This document shows positions 28,760 through 41,199 of a stretch of 64,000 bases of DNA, in pieces. The position numbers were made by a program, and so were the translations under genes. The notes under the pieces were generated by a model, which saw only the letters and a list, made by a program, of their open reading frames with translations, did not search any database and was not told where the DNA came from. The stretch is taken from the NCBI RefSeq assembly GCF_963664735.1, contig NZ_OY761553.1:3531001-3595000 (forward strand), read 5' to 3'. This DNA is from an uncultured Cohaesibacter sp. GTDB taxonomy: Bacteria > Pseudomonadota > Alphaproteobacteria > Rhizobiales > Cohaesibacteraceae. Position 1 is the first letter of the stretch; each line of letters begins with the position of its first letter.

Positions 28760-30288
28760 TGGATATTCGGGCCGCGGAAATTTCCGCAATCCTTAAAGAG
28801 CAGATCAAAAACTTCGGTACAGACGCTCATGTCTCCGAAGTTGGTCAGGTTCTGTCTGTTGGTGACGGTATCGCCCGCATCTACGGTCTGGATAATGTCC
28901 AGGCTGGTGAGATGGTGGAATTCCCTGGTGGAATGCGCGGTATGGCACTCAACCTTGAAATGGACAACGTCGGTGTCGTTTTGTTTGGCGATGACCGCGG
29001 CGTTAAGGAAGGCGATGTGGTCAAAAGGACCGGCGCCATCGTTGACGTACCTGTCGGCAAGGGCCTTCTGGGCCGTGTCGTTGATCCGCTTGGTAACCCA
29101 ATTGATGGTAAAGGTCCGATTGAGGCCACTGAACGCCGTCGTGTGGACGTGAAAGCACCGGGTATCATCCCGCGTAAATCCGTTCATGAGCCAATGCAGA
29201 CTGGCCTTAAAGCCGTCGATGCATTGATTCCGATTGGTCGTGGACAGCGTGAGCTGATCATTGGTGACCGCCAAACCGGCAAAACCGCAATTGCGCTTGA
29301 TGCTATTCTGAACCAGAAATCAATTAACGAGACCGGCTCTGAAAGCGAAAAGCTCTACTGCGTTTATGTTGCCGTTGGCCAGAAACGCTCCACTGTTGCC
29401 CAGTTCGTTAAAACACTGGAAGAGCAGGGCGCTCTGGAATATTCCATCATCGTTGCCGCAACGGCTTCTGATCCTGCTCCAATGCAGTATCTTGCCCCGT
29501 TCGCTGGCTGTGCGATGGGTGAATATTTCCGCGATAACGCCATGCACTCCCTCTTGGTTTATGATGATTTGACCAAGCAGGCTGTGGCTTATCGTCAGAT
29601 GTCCCTGTTGCTCCGTCGTCCACCGGGACGTGAAGCTTATCCAGGTGACGTGTTCTATTTGCATTCCCGCCTACTGGAACGTGCAGCCAAGCTGAACGAA
29701 GACAATGGTGCAGGCTCCATGACCGCTTTGCCGGTTATTGAAACCCAGGCCAACGACGTTTCCGCCTTTATTCCGACCAACGTGATTTCGATTACCGACG
29801 GTCAGATCTTCCTGGAAACCGATTTGTTCTATCAGGGTGTTCGTCCTGCCGTTAACGTTGGTTTGTCGGTGTCTCGTGTGGGGTCTTCCGCACAGATCAA
29901 GGCAATGAAACAGGTTGCAGGTCCGATTAAGGGTGAATTGGCGCAGTATCGCGAAATGGCGGCATTTGCCCAGTTCGGCTCGGACCTTGATGCGACCACC
30001 CAGCGTTTGCTGAACCGTGGTGCTCGCCTGACCGAGCTTTTGAAACAGCCTCAGTTCTCGCCACTGAAAGTGGAAGAGCAGGTCGCTGTTATCTATGCCG
30101 GTGTGAACGGTTATCTTGATAACATTGACGTTCATCGGGTTCATGCGTTCGAACAAGGTCTTCTTTCCGTGATGCGTAGCGAGCACAAGGACGTGCTGGA
30201 TACCATCCGTGAGAAGAAGGCTCTGGATGACGAAATTACAACCAAACTGAAGGCGGCGGTCGACGGTTTCGCAAAGAACTTTGCGTAA
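28759..30288 (+). CDS. atpA: ATP synthase F1 alpha subunit
   Basis: A 509-residue nucleotide-binding subunit with Walker A GDRQTGKT near 169-176, the [21 protein letters not shown] segment and the [10 protein letters not shown] motif. It forms the alpha3beta3 hexamer with AtpD. The N-terminal [16 protein letters not shown] helix contacts the delta subunit. It overlaps atpH by one base. Confidence 0.97.
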   Translation: MDIRAAEISAILKEQIKNFGTDAHVSEVGQVLSVGDGIARIYGLDNVQAGEMVEFPGGMRGMALNLEMDNVGVVLFGDDRGVKEGDVVKRTGAIVDVPVGKGLLGRVVDPLGNPIDGKGPIEATERRRVDVKAPGIIPRKSVHEPMQTGLKAVDALIPIGRGQRELIIGDRQTGKTAIALDAILNQKSINETGSESEKLYCVYVAVGQKRSTVAQFVKTLEEQGALEYSIIVAATASDPAPMQYLAPFAGCAMGEYFRDNAMHSLLVYDDLTKQAVAYRQMSLLLRRPPGREAYPGDVFYLHSRLLERAAKLNEDNGAGSMTALPVIETQANDVSAFIPTNVISITDGQIFLETDLFYQGVRPAVNVGLSVSRVGSSAQIKAMKQVAGPIKGELAQYREMAAFAQFGSDLDATTQRLLNRGARLTELLKQPQFSPLKVEEQVAVIYAGVNGYLDNIDVHRVHAFEQGLLSVMRSEHKDVLDTIREKKALDDEITTKLKAAVDGFAKNFA

Positions 30289-30321
30289 TCGGGTAAGACT
30301 GACGGGGAACGGAGGCTAATC

Positions 30322-32663
<2,342 letters not shown>

Positions 32664-32702
32664 GCGGCTTCTTCCCGGCGGAGAAGGAAGTAGGTACATA
32701 TC

Positions 32703-33107
32703 ATGGCTGAAGCCTTTGGTTTTGAACTCGTGTCGCCTGAAAGACTGGTTCTGTCCGAATCCTGCGTTTCTGTGCTGGTTCCGGGGTCAGATGGGTACTT
32801 CACTGTTCTTAACAACCATGCACCGGTCATTTCTACGATAGCTCCGGGTATCCTGGAAGCTGAACTGGAAGATGGCAGTAAACGTGACATTTATGTTCGC
32901 GGCGGTTTTGCCGACGTGAACGATAGCGGCCTTAAAATTCTCGTTGAGCAGGCTCTTCCTGTCGAAGAGTTGGACCATGACAAGATGGTAAAACTCATCA
33001 AGGACGCAGAAGAAGATGTTGCGGATGCTGAGACAGATGATCAGCGCAATGAAGCAACTCTGCGTCTTGCTCGACTTAAGAAGATACAGATTGCTGTAAC
33101 TCAATAA
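32703..33107 (+). CDS. atpC: ATP synthase F1 epsilon subunit
   Basis: A 134-residue protein with the beta-sandwich N-terminal domain (FELVSPERLVLSE, GSDGYFTVLNNHAPVIS) and a two-helix C-terminal domain that can inhibit ATP hydrolysis. It is the last gene of atpHAGDC and is followed by a strong terminator. Confidence 0.95.
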   Translation: MAEAFGFELVSPERLVLSESCVSVLVPGSDGYFTVLNNHAPVISTIAPGILEAELEDGSKRDIYVRGGFADVNDSGLKILVEQALPVEELDHDKMVKLIKDAEEDVADAETDDQRNEATLRLARLKKIQIAVTQ

Positions 33108-33133
33108 TTTCAATTATTGAGCCAGAATCGTTT

Positions 33134-33164
33134 AACTGCGGGCACATGTGCTCGCAGTTTTTTT
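33134..33164 (+). terminator. Terminator of the atp operon
   Basis: A long stem formed by AACTGCG-G-GCAC and GTGC-T-CGCAGTT (one mismatch) is followed by a run of seven T. Confidence 0.92.
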
Positions 33165-33483
33165 ATGTGTTTAGGTAAAACTTGGTTTCAAATTTATAAG
33201 TTGTTGTATTGGCACTGTTGCTTAAGTCGATGTTATAATTAGACTTATTATTTTAGACGTTCCAGATTATTTTTGTGGAGTAAATTTACCTGATAATTTT
33301 TACAATGCTCAGGTCTAAACATATGCAATTATTAATATATTTTCCTTTGTCGGTTTTTTCCCAAATTTTTGTTTTGCTTGTTTATGTCCAGAATTAATAC
33401 TCTGTTAACTATAAAACCTAATCCTCAAATGGGGTCGTGGTGTCGCGAGAGCTGCATTGATAGCGCTGTTTGAGGAAACGTAC
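33165..33483. other. AT-rich upstream region of the first chemoreceptor gene
   Basis: Together with the atp terminator this gap exceeds 300 bases and holds no gene. It is strongly AT-rich and contains a perfect CtrA-type box at 33394-33409 and the GAGGA ribosome site of the chemoreceptor gene. No other clear promoter was assigned. Confidence 0.6.
33394..33409 (+). promoter_or_regulatory. CtrA-type box before the first chemoreceptor gene
   Basis: TTAATACTCTGTTAAC matches the full CtrA consensus TTAA-N7-TTAAC without mismatch. Its first base is 90 bases before the ATG. The same element occurs at almost the same distance (88 bases) before the second chemoreceptor gene, which makes chance much less likely. 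Confidence 0.65.
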
Positions 33484-35574
33484 ATGTCGATAAGTCAAGT
33501 AACAGAAGGTGTTGCAAGTGACCGGGGCTATGAGCCTGCACGGCAACCGCAGAAGAAACGTGGACTGTTAAACCGACTGAAAATTGGGCATCGAATTTTC
33601 GGTGGATTTCTGGCCGTCGTTGCTCTGGTCATTTTAGTGTCGCTATATTCTTGGTTCTCTCTGGACAAGTTGGATGAAAACTTTGCCCAATATGGAGATT
33701 TGGCCGGTGACACAACGATTGCAATAAAGCTGCAAACCAATCTTACCGATGTGCAATTGGCTGCGCGAAATTTTATGGCGAAGTCCACCGAGCAAAATGC
33801 CGACAAGTTCAATCAGAAATATCAAACTCTTTTGGCATTGATGGAGCAAGCGCACGACGAGATTCACGCTACGCAACGTGTTAAGTGGCTTGACAGCATA
33901 GATGATCTCCTTGGTGATTATAAAAAGGGATTTGATCAACTAGTTGTGCTGATGAATAACCGCAACGAGCTGATTTATACAACTCTTGCTGACATCGGTA
34001 ACGATATCAATAAGCGGGTCGACAAGGTTAATGATCAGATCGAAAGTTCGGCAAATAGTGGGCTGGTTGTCTACTCGAATGAAATTCGAGAAGACATGCT
34101 TATGGCACGGCTCAATCTTATGAAGTTTGTCGATGACAACAAAGAAGAGACTATTAGTGCGTCTTTCAAAAATCTTGAGAATCTCAAGAAAGCGGAAGAC
34201 AAAATCCGCGGTAGCCTTATATCCAACGAGTTGAGCGCGGAACTTACAGCGCTTACTGACCGGGTGAAAGAATACGTGACGCAGATTTCCGCTTTGCAGA
34301 AGACCATCGAGGATAGAAATGTCGTTCGCGATGAAACTCTAGATGACAAGGCGAATGAAATTCTGGCAACTGCCGATAAGATCTCCTCTTCTCTGACGAC
34401 CGATAGTCAAGCTCTTCAACTGACTGTGTCAAACAATTTCGAAAATACGATACAGATGCTTCTCATTGCTGCAATTGTCGCCGGTGTGATCGGTATCGGT
34501 TTTGCCTTCCTCATTTCGCGCGGAATAACAAAGCCGGTTCTGAGCCTGACAGGCGCAATGAAAGAACTGGCAGAAGGCAACCTCGCGGCCGAAGTTCCTG
34601 GTAAAGAGCGCGGTGATGAACTCGGTGAAATGGCTGGTGCGGTTCAGGTCTTTAAAGAGAACGCCATCAGAACCAAAGAGCTTGAAGAGGAGCAAGTTGC
34701 CAATCAACATCGCACTGAACAAGAAAAGCGTGCGATGATGGATAAGCTTGCCAATGATTTCAATGACCATATTGGGGGGATCATTGATACGGTTTCATCA
34801 GCTTCTGAAGAATTGAGTTCCAACGCCAAGTCGATGGCGGATGTGTCTGATCAAACCGAAAAGCAAGTTGCCGAAGCATCTGCAGCTTCAGCTCAAACCT
34901 CCGGTAATGTTCAAACTGTCGCCACGGCGACGGAAGAGATGACCAGCACAATTGGCGAAATCAGCGAGCAGGTTCAGCAGGCTTCCCATTCTGCAAGAGA
35001 AGCTGTTACCAAGGTTGATACGACCAATCAAATGATGGAACTGCTGGCACAAAATTCCAACAAGATTGGTGAAGTTGTTGAAATGATTTCGCAAATCGCA
35101 GAGCAGACTAATCTCCTGGCGCTCAATGCGACCATAGAGTCAGCCCGAGCCGGCGAGGCTGGGAAAGGGTTTGCCGTTGTCGCTGGTGAAGTCAAAGAGC
35201 TTGCCGGACAGACTGCAAAGGCTACTGACGAGATTGCTCAACAAATCCATGAGATACAAAGTGCAACTGAGAAAGCTTCTCTTTCCATGCATGATGTCAG
35301 TCTTGTGATTCAGCGCCTTGATGAATTTACCGCTTCCATCGCATCGGCCATGGAGCAACAAAATGCGGCAACTGGTGAAATTTCGCATAGCATTCATCAG
35401 GCGGCCCAAGGTACTGAAATAGTAGACAATTCCATAAATTCAGTTTCCAGGGCTTCGCAGGAAGCTGCGGAAGCCTCTGGACATGTAATGCTGGCCGCGG
35501 GTGAGTTGGCTAAACAGTCCGAGTTTTTGAAATCGGAGGTGCAGAGATTCATTTCTCATGTGCGTGAGGGATAA
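33484..35574 (+). CDS. Methyl-accepting chemotaxis protein
   Basis: A 696-residue transmembrane chemoreceptor. TM1 spans about 37-59, an all-helical periplasmic sensor about 60-320 (possibly of the helical bimodular type), TM2 about 324-345, then HAMP and a signalling coiled coil to the end. The hairpin tip ([21 protein letters not shown]) is near residues 538-560. An unusual Lys/Arg-rich cytoplasmic leader of about 36 residues precedes TM1. ATG 33484 has a GAGGA site; an upstream in-frame ATG at 33457 lacks one. A close paralogue follows in tandem. The ligand is unknown. Confidence 0.93.
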   Translation: MSISQVTEGVASDRGYEPARQPQKKRGLLNRLKIGHRIFGGFLAVVALVILVSLYSWFSLDKLDENFAQYGDLAGDTTIAIKLQTNLTDVQLAARNFMAKSTEQNADKFNQKYQTLLALMEQAHDEIHATQRVKWLDSIDDLLGDYKKGFDQLVVLMNNRNELIYTTLADIGNDINKRVDKVNDQIESSANSGLVVYSNEIREDMLMARLNLMKFVDDNKEETISASFKNLENLKKAEDKIRGSLISNELSAELTALTDRVKEYVTQISALQKTIEDRNVVRDETLDDKANEILATADKISSSLTTDSQALQLTVSNNFENTIQMLLIAAIVAGVIGIGFAFLISRGITKPVLSLTGAMKELAEGNLAAEVPGKERGDELGEMAGAVQVFKENAIRTKELEEEQVANQHRTEQEKRAMMDKLANDFNDHIGGIIDTVSSASEELSSNAKSMADVSDQTEKQVAEASAASAQTSGNVQTVATATEEMTSTIGEISEQVQQASHSAREAVTKVDTTNQMMELLAQNSNKIGEVVEMISQIAEQTNLLALNATIESARAGEAGKGFAVVAGEVKELAGQTAKATDEIAQQIHEIQSATEKASLSMHDVSLVIQRLDEFTASIASAMEQQNAATGEISHSIHQAAQGTEIVDNSINSVSRASQEAAEASGHVMLAAGELAKQSEFLKSEVQRFISHVREG

Positions 35575-35606
35575 GTCTGCTTACCAAGCTACGAAATAGT
35601 CATGTG

Positions 35607-35640
35607 GGGTCGCATGTAAATCATGCGGCCCTATTTATTT
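35607..35640 (+). terminator. Terminator after the first chemoreceptor gene
   Basis: GGGTCGCATG pairs with CATGCGGCCC (one G-T wobble, loop of five) and is followed by the T-rich TATTTATTT. Confidence 0.75.
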
Positions 35641-35836
35641 TATTTTCTCAAATTCAAATATTTGTATGTATAACGGATTTATTCAAGATTTACTCGAAGA
35701 TTTTGTACGAATAGGTTTTATTAATCAATTATTATATTGGAAGCTTTTGAGCAAAAATTTTTCTTAACATTTTATCAATAAAAATTAACGTATCTATTCA
35801 ATATCTTAATAACATGTACTTTTACCCACGTAAAAA

Positions 35837-35852
35837 TTAACTATTTGTTAAC
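35837..35852 (+). promoter_or_regulatory. CtrA-type box before the second chemoreceptor gene
   Basis: TTAACTATTTGTTAAC fits TTAA-N7-TTAAC perfectly. Its first base is 88 bases before the ATG, mirroring the box of the first receptor gene. Confidence 0.65.
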
Positions 35853-35924
35853 CATGCTCAACAAGGCTTTAGGTTGTTTTTTAAAACAGCTCATCCAGAA
35901 GTGTTTGTTCCGGGGGAACTTGGC

Positions 35925-38030
35925 ATGTCAACGCAAATAGCTACGGGGTTAACCCAGGCCAGTATTTTGAATGAAGGGACTTTTGCTCAAGGCAAGAGAT
36001 CCAAATCAATACTGAGCAATGTAAAGATTGGATTTCGGGTTTATCTGGGCTTTGTAATTGTGCTTGCCCTTTTGGCGGGGCTGACGGTTTATGGCACGGT
36101 TCAGCTTTCCAGTTTGGAAGACAGGGTCATTGTATATGGCGACAAAGCGGGTGATGCATTGCTCGTGTCAGATATTCAGAGAGCTGTTACAGAAATCCAG
36201 CTGGCGGCGCGCGAGTATGTGGGAACTATAACGCCGGAAGCCGCAAAGGAAGCGGAAAAAGCCTATAAAGAGCGCTTTGATGTGATTCTTGGGCTGATTG
36301 TTGATGCCGAGGGGGAGTTGCAACAGGCGGAGCGAGTGGCATTGCTCAAGAAAATCGATACAAGCTTGGGTGACTACAAGGTTGGATTTACCGATATCAC
36401 CCGGCTCAAGGAAGAGACCCATCATTTGCTCTACGATATTTTGGCGCCAACTGGAGACATTATTACCAGCACTTTGCACGAACTTCATACGGCAGCCAAT
36501 GCGAGTGGCAACCTTTCATTGCTGTCCAGGGTTGGTGATGCGCAAGAAAGTATGCTGCTCGCTCGTTTGAATACCATGAAATTCTGGGCTAGCGATGACA
36601 AGGTTGTTGCTGAAAAGGTACTCGACCATCTGTCGGAACTGGAAAGTCGGCTGAATGGTATGCGAGGATCGCTTATGGACGATCAAATTCAGTTCAAGCA
36701 GGAGTTGGCGATCAAGAATACGCAGCTCTATCATTCTTCCTTCAAAAAGATGTTTGAAGCTTTGCAAGAAAGCGATCGCATTCGTGTAGATACGCTTGAT
36801 GACGGGGCTTCGGAAATTCTTGCAGCAGCCAAGGCGATTACGGCCTCGGCAAAGGCTGAGGAAGAACTAACCCAGGAACAGGTTAACCGCCAAATCGATG
36901 ATCTGCGAGTTATGTTGCTCATCGTAGGGATTGCCGCAGTTGTTGCCGGTCTTGGCAGTGCATTCATTATTGTGCGAAGCATCACGAAACCGATTGTCTC
37001 TCTTACGACCGTCATGGGGCGGCTGGCGCACAATGATCTCTCTGTGGATGTGACGGGCATTGATCGCGGTGATGAATTGGGACAAATGTCTGCTGCGGTT
37101 GAAGTCTTCAAGCAAAACGCCATCAGAACCCGCGAACTTGAAGCCGAACAAGAAGAACAGAAGCTGCGCTCCGAGCAGGAGAAGCGCCAGATGATGATGA
37201 CCATGGCGGATAATTTTGATGCCCATGTTGGCAGCATTGTTCAGACGGTTTCGTCGGCTTCTTTGGAACTGAATGCAAGTGCCAGATCGATGTCAGATGT
37301 TTCAGAGAGGACCGCAAAACAGGTTACTCAGGCGTCTGCAGCTTCTCAGCAAACTTCAGGCAATGTTCAGACTGTGGCAACTGCTACAGAAGAAATGACC
37401 AGTACCATTGGTGAAATCAGTGATCAGGTTCTGCAGGCTTCCCAATGCGCGCGGGATGCTGCCGGAAAAGTTCACTCCACTGCCACGCAAATGGCATTGC
37501 TGGCAGAAACGTCGACCAAGATTGGCAAGGTTGTCGAAATGATTTCCAGCATCGCAGAACAGACCAATCTATTGGCGCTTAATGCCACGATTGAATCAGC
37601 AAGAGCTGGTGAGGCTGGCAAAGGATTTGCGGTTGTTGCTGGTGAGGTCAAGGCCCTCGCCGGGCAGACAGCCAAGGCGACCGAAGAGATTTCGTCACAG
37701 ATCGAGGAAATACAAACGGCCAGTAAACAGGCTTCGACCTCAATGGAAGAGGTTTCCAGTGTCATTCAGAGTCTTGATGAGATTTCCACGGCCATAGCAT
37801 CGGCGATGGAAGAGCAGAATGCTGCAACCAAGGAAATTTCAGGAAGTATTTTCCACGCAGCTCAAGGCACTGAGGTGGTCAATGAAAATATCGAGCAGGT
37901 GTCCAAGGCTTCCCAGGAAGCGGCCGCAGCCTCGGAGCAAGTGATGGGTGCTGCTGATGAGCTTTCAAAGCAATCGGAGCTGCTCAAGATCGAAGTCGAC
38001 AAATTTATGAATCAGGTTCGAAATGCGTGA
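35925..38030 (+). CDS. Methyl-accepting chemotaxis protein (tandem paralogue)
   Basis: A 701-residue chemoreceptor with the same layout as its neighbour: cytoplasmic leader with basic residues, TM1 about 37-56, helical periplasmic sensor, TM2 about 327-349, HAMP, and a signalling domain with the [18 protein letters not shown] tip. The signalling halves are nearly identical in stretches while the sensor halves differ, as expected for a duplication followed by ligand divergence. ATG 35925 follows GGGGGAAC; an upstream in-frame start at 35874 would add 17 unconserved residues. Confidence 0.93.
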   Translation: MSTQIATGLTQASILNEGTFAQGKRSKSILSNVKIGFRVYLGFVIVLALLAGLTVYGTVQLSSLEDRVIVYGDKAGDALLVSDIQRAVTEIQLAAREYVGTITPEAAKEAEKAYKERFDVILGLIVDAEGELQQAERVALLKKIDTSLGDYKVGFTDITRLKEETHHLLYDILAPTGDIITSTLHELHTAANASGNLSLLSRVGDAQESMLLARLNTMKFWASDDKVVAEKVLDHLSELESRLNGMRGSLMDDQIQFKQELAIKNTQLYHSSFKKMFEALQESDRIRVDTLDDGASEILAAAKAITASAKAEEELTQEQVNRQIDDLRVMLLIVGIAAVVAGLGSAFIIVRSITKPIVSLTTVMGRLAHNDLSVDVTGIDRGDELGQMSAAVEVFKQNAIRTRELEAEQEEQKLRSEQEKRQMMMTMADNFDAHVGSIVQTVSSASLELNASARSMSDVSERTAKQVTQASAASQQTSGNVQTVATATEEMTSTIGEISDQVLQASQCARDAAGKVHSTATQMALLAETSTKIGKVVEMISSIAEQTNLLALNATIESARAGEAGKGFAVVAGEVKALAGQTAKATEEISSQIEEIQTASKQASTSMEEVSSVIQSLDEISTAIASAMEEQNAATKEISGSIFHAAQGTEVVNENIEQVSKASQEAAAASEQVMGAADELSKQSELLKIEVDKFMNQVRNA

Positions 38031-38064
38031 ATGGTGAGCAAAAAGAAAAGTCCCCCGACTCTTT

Positions 38065-38093
38065 GAGGCTACATAAATGTAGCCTCTTTTTTT
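38065..38093 (+). terminator. Terminator after the second chemoreceptor gene
   Basis: A perfect 10-bp stem (GAGGCTACAT, loop AA, ATGTAGCCTC) ends in seven T. It lies between convergent genes. On the minus strand only A-rich sequence precedes it, so it probably acts mainly for the plus strand. Confidence 0.92.
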
Positions 38094-38129
38094 GTCTATC
38101 TGGTTTGCTGTTTTCTGTTGTTCGCCAAA

Positions 38130-38636
38130 CTAGTCTGATGCCAGATCTGCGAAGGCCTCGACAACCTGAAGATAGACATCTTTCTTGAAGGGGACGATCA
38201 GCTCAGGGGTTTTGCTCAGAGCCTCCCAGCGCCAGCCTTCAAACTCCTGCGGATGCTTGCCGCCGCCGGGGTTGATGACTTCTATTTCGGATTCGTCTCC
38301 TTCAAACCGGAAGGCGAACCATTTTTGTCTCTGCCCACGAAATTTGCCAATTTTTCCGGCTTTGACTACATGGTCAGGAAAGTCATAGGTGAGCCAATCG
38401 CTTGTTTCACGGATCAGGGAGACATGTTCAATCGAAGTCTCCTCATAGAGCTCCCGGATTGCCGCCTCCAGAGGCTCTTCTCCCTTATCAATGCCACCTT
38501 GAGGCATTTGCCAGGTATATTGGCTATTCTCAAGCTCGGCTGCGCCGAATCTGTTGCCGATCCAAACCTTGTTGTCTTTGTTAAATACACAAATGCCCAC
38601 GCAATCGCGGTAAGGGCGCTTTTCCTTTTTGGACAT
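38130..38636 (-). CDS. rppH: RNA pyrophosphohydrolase
   Basis: This 168-residue Nudix protein has the box GGIDKGEEPLEAAIRELYEETS and the RppH-type start RPYRDCVGICVFNKDNKVWIGNR. It removes pyrophosphate from triphosphorylated mRNA 5' ends and so triggers RNase E decay. It is the last gene of the long minus-strand block and lies just after the polysaccharide-deacetylase-like gene, as in other Hyphomicrobiales. Confidence 0.93.
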   Translation of the reverse strand: MSKKEKRPYRDCVGICVFNKDNKVWIGNRFGAAELENSQYTWQMPQGGIDKGEEPLEAAIRELYEETSIEHVSLIRETSDWLTYDFPDHVVKAGKIGKFRGQRQKWFAFRFEGDESEIEVINPGGGKHPQEFEGWRWEALSKTPELIVPFKKDVYLQVVEAFADLASD

Positions 38637-38646
38637 TCAATATGCC

Positions 38647-39774
38647 TTATTGTTTCAAAAGAGTTGTAACCGGCACCAGCGCAAAGCCTCTTTGCCGCAA
38701 GGATTGGGTCCAGTCGGAAATGGAGCGGATCGAGGTGGGATAGGCTGAGGCGATGCCAAGGGCCACGCCGCCTTCCTGAGCGATGGATTCCAGTTGGATC
38801 AGCCGCGTTTCAATGTCTGCTGCCCGACCGCGAAAATCGATGATCAGGTCTGAGCGCAAATTCGGAATGTTCATTTTGTCTGCGACCAAGGTCAATTGGC
38901 TGCGACCCGAGGCGCCGTTGTCGACATATAGAAGGCCCTTCTTTTTCAGTTCTGTCATGAACTCCGAGCTGGCCAGTTCGTCAGAAGCAAATCGGGCTCC
39001 CATATAGTTGACGACCCCGACATATTGATCAAGGCGACCAAGGACCCAATTGAGATTGGCTTTGTTTGCCTCCACATTGGCCGAGGTCAAGAGTGTATGA
39101 GGGCCGGGATCGTTGTTCGGGTAATCAAAAGGTTCCATGGGCACTTGAACGAGTAACTCATGGCCCTGACTACGTGCTCTTTGGGTCCAGCGGGCCAGGC
39201 TGTTGCCATATGGCGCGAAAGCGAGCGTTATATCTGGCGGCAGCAGGGTCAGGGCTTCTTCTGTGGTGGTTTGGGATAAGCCCAATCCATCTACGATGAC
39301 CGCGATTTTTGGCAGCCCTGCGATTGCATCGGTGTTGACCGGGCGAGCATAGGCCTGATAGGGCGCTGTACCGCTCATCTGATCCACCGAATTCAGGCTT
39401 GGATCTGCTGGATCGAGCACGCGGATATCTCCGTCGGCTGAGCTTCCTGCATCACTTGCCTCAGGCATTGCGGCATTGAGTTGGGATTGAGGGTCGTTCT
39501 GGTTTTCCGGAATTGTTGTTTCCGGTACGCCCGGTTTGATGCCGGGACGAATTCCCGCAACATCAATGCGAGAGTGGGTGTCGAGCGTGGCATTCAGATC
39601 AACCTCGCTTGTCGGTAGCCCCCCGTCAGGGGAATCGGCAAGCATGGCTACGGATATGATGCCAAGGAAGACAACTGCGAACAAAGCAATGGAGCCGAGC
39701 ATGAAAAGCCGACTTATGCTGGAAGGGTCTGGTTGGTTTTGCCCCAGAGGCTTGCTCAGATCACTCGCCGTCAC
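38647..39774 (-). CDS. Divergent polysaccharide deacetylase family protein (DUF610)
   Basis: A 375-residue protein with one N-terminal membrane anchor (residues about 22-46, LFMLGSIALFAVVFLGIISVAML), an acidic/Pro linker, then a deacetylase-like barrel starting IAVIVDGLGLSQTTTEEAL with VQVPMEP and NYMGARFA. The family sits beside ctpA and envC and is thought to act on the cell envelope; its activity is not established. GTG 39774 has GGGGAG seven bases upstream. An in-frame ATG at 39819 lies inside a hairpin and has no ribosome site. Confidence 0.8.
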   Translation of the reverse strand: MTASDLSKPLGQNQPDPSSISRLFMLGSIALFAVVFLGIISVAMLADSPDGGLPTSEVDLNATLDTHSRIDVAGIRPGIKPGVPETTIPENQNDPQSQLNAAMPEASDAGSSADGDIRVLDPADPSLNSVDQMSGTAPYQAYARPVNTDAIAGLPKIAVIVDGLGLSQTTTEEALTLLPPDITLAFAPYGNSLARWTQRARSQGHELLVQVPMEPFDYPNNDPGPHTLLTSANVEANKANLNWVLGRLDQYVGVVNYMGARFASDELASSEFMTELKKKGLLYVDNGASGRSQLTLVADKMNIPNLRSDLIIDFRGRAADIETRLIQLESIAQEGGVALGIASAYPTSIRSISDWTQSLRQRGFALVPVTTLLKQ

Positions 39775-39800
39775 GATCCGTCTCCCCGGAAGAATGTGAA

Positions 39801-39820
39801 GGTGGGCCAAAAGGCCCACC
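39801..39820. other. Hairpin between ctpA and the deacetylase-like gene
   Basis: GGTGGGCC-AAAA-GGCCCACC is a perfect 8-bp stem-loop 11 bases after the ctpA stop. No U-run follows on the minus strand, so it is more likely an mRNA-stabilising or processing structure than a terminator. Confidence 0.5.
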
Positions 39821-39831
39821 CTTTATCTTGA

Positions 39832-41199
39832 TTATTCAGTTTCCCCTTTTGGAGGGTAAGCGTCGTTGGAAACTTCTCCACGCATCAGCTTCAGAGCATA
39901 CTGAAGCTGGGTGTCCTTTTCCACTTCCGTTGGAACATAAGACGGAGAATATGCCTCTTTCTCGTCTTTTGGCTCTTCCGTAGTTTCAGGAACGTCTATT
40001 GCCGTGCTGTTCTCTGCTTCCAAGTGTCCTTCCAGAGTGGCCTCGGTGGTTGTCTCTTTAGGGAACTTGTCTTTCAGGTCGTCGGGTAGCTCCTGCTTGA
40101 CAAAAATGTCTGGCACGATGCCCTTGGCCTGAATAGAAACGCCTGAAGGGGTGTAGTAACGAGCGGTCGTCAACCGGATTGCTCCGTTGTTGCTCAGCGG
40201 GATAATGGTTTGAACCGATCCCTTGCCGAACGATTTGGAGCCGACCAATGTTGCTCGGTGATGATCATGCAGGGCACCTGCCACAATCTCCGATGCAGAA
40301 GCCGAGCCGCCGTTGATCATCACGATGACGGGATGACCTTTGGCCAAGTCGCCTGCGCGTGAGTAATAGCGTTTGACCTCTTCCTTGTTACGGCCGCGGG
40401 TTGATACGATTTCGCCCTGATCAAGGAATGTATCTGCAACAGCGATGGACTGATCCAGCTGACCACCCGGGTTGGAGCGCAGATCGAGGATAAAGCCCTT
40501 GATCTTATCGGCACCGATCTCCGTTTCCAGCTTGTCAATGGCGTCAGTCAAGCCAGCAAAGGCCTGTCCGTTGAACTGGGTGAGGCGAATGTAGCCGATG
40601 TCACCTTGCGCCTTGAACTTGACCGACTTGAGCTTGATGATCTCACGAGTGATATCAACGTCAAATGGCTTTTCGACATTTTCGCGGACAATTGTCAGTT
40701 TGATTTTCGTGCCGACCTTGCCGCGCATTTTGTCTACGGCTTCGCTAAGCGTCAGGCCGCGCACAGGCTTGCCATCCAGATGAGTGATGTAATCATCTGC
40801 AAGGATGCCCGCTGCGTGGGCCGGGGTATCATCCATCGGGGAGATAACCTTTACGACGCCCTTGTCCATTGTCACCTGAATACCCAAGCCGCCGAACTCG
40901 CCCTGGGTCTCAACCGTCATATCTTCAAAGCTGTCTGGAGACATGTAGCTTGAATGGGGGTCAAGCGATGTAAGCATTCCATTGAGGGCCGAAGCAATAA
41001 GCTTGTCGTCATCGGGAACCTCAACATATTCCTTGCGCACGCGCTCGAAAACATCACCGAACAGATTAAGCTGACGATAAGTGTCCGAGCTTGCTGCATT
41101 TGCGATACCTGTAGCCTCCCAAGAGGCAACAGACAGGGCTACGACCATACCAGCTCCCATGAGAGCGCCGATTAGCAATAGTGAAAGTTTACGGATCAT
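39832..41199 (-). CDS. ctpA: Carboxyl-terminal processing protease (S41)
   Basis: A 455-residue periplasmic serine protease with a signal or anchor segment (residues 7-30) and a PDZ domain about 85-170 (GGLGIQVT...GILADDYITHLDGKPV). In the S41 catalytic domain the Ser-Lys dyad is predicted as Ser301 (GGSASASE) and Lys326 (SFGKGSVQ), spaced 25 residues as in Tsp. It trims or degrades cell-wall enzymes and envelope proteins. The ATG overlaps the envC stop (ATGA), and pairing with EnvC suggests joint control of septal peptidoglycan hydrolysis. Confidence 0.93.
   Translation of the reverse strand: MIRKLSLLLIGALMGAGMVVALSVASWEATGIANAASSDTYRQLNLFGDVFERVRKEYVEVPDDDKLIASALNGMLTSLDPHSSYMSPDSFEDMTVETQGEFGGLGIQVTMDKGVVKVISPMDDTPAHAAGILADDYITHLDGKPVRGLTLSEAVDKMRGKVGTKIKLTIVRENVEKPFDVDITREIIKLKSVKFKAQGDIGYIRLTQFNGQAFAGLTDAIDKLETEIGADKIKGFILDLRSNPGGQLDQSIAVADTFLDQGEIVSTRGRNKEEVKRYYSRAGDLAKGHPVIVMINGGSASASEIVAGALHDHHRATLVGSKSFGKGSVQTIIPLSNNGAIRLTTARYYTPSGVSIQAKGIVPDIFVKQELPDDLKDKFPKETTTEATLEGHLEAENSTAIDVPETTEEPKDEKEAYSPSYVPTEVEKDTQLQYALKLMRGEVSNDAYPPKGETE

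Larger units (their letters stand above)
35575..35924. other. AT-rich region between the two chemoreceptor genes
   Basis: No gene is seen in these 350 bases. They hold the terminator of the first receptor gene at 35607-35640, a long AT-rich stretch, a perfect CtrA-type box at 35837-35852 and the GGGGGAAC ribosome site of the second receptor gene. The presence of both a terminator and a box indicates that the two receptors are transcribed separately. Confidence 0.6.

Noticed and set aside
38065-38130. Bidirectional terminator shared by the chemoreceptor gene and rppH
   Set aside because: The stem is perfect but only the plus strand has a proper T-run next to it.
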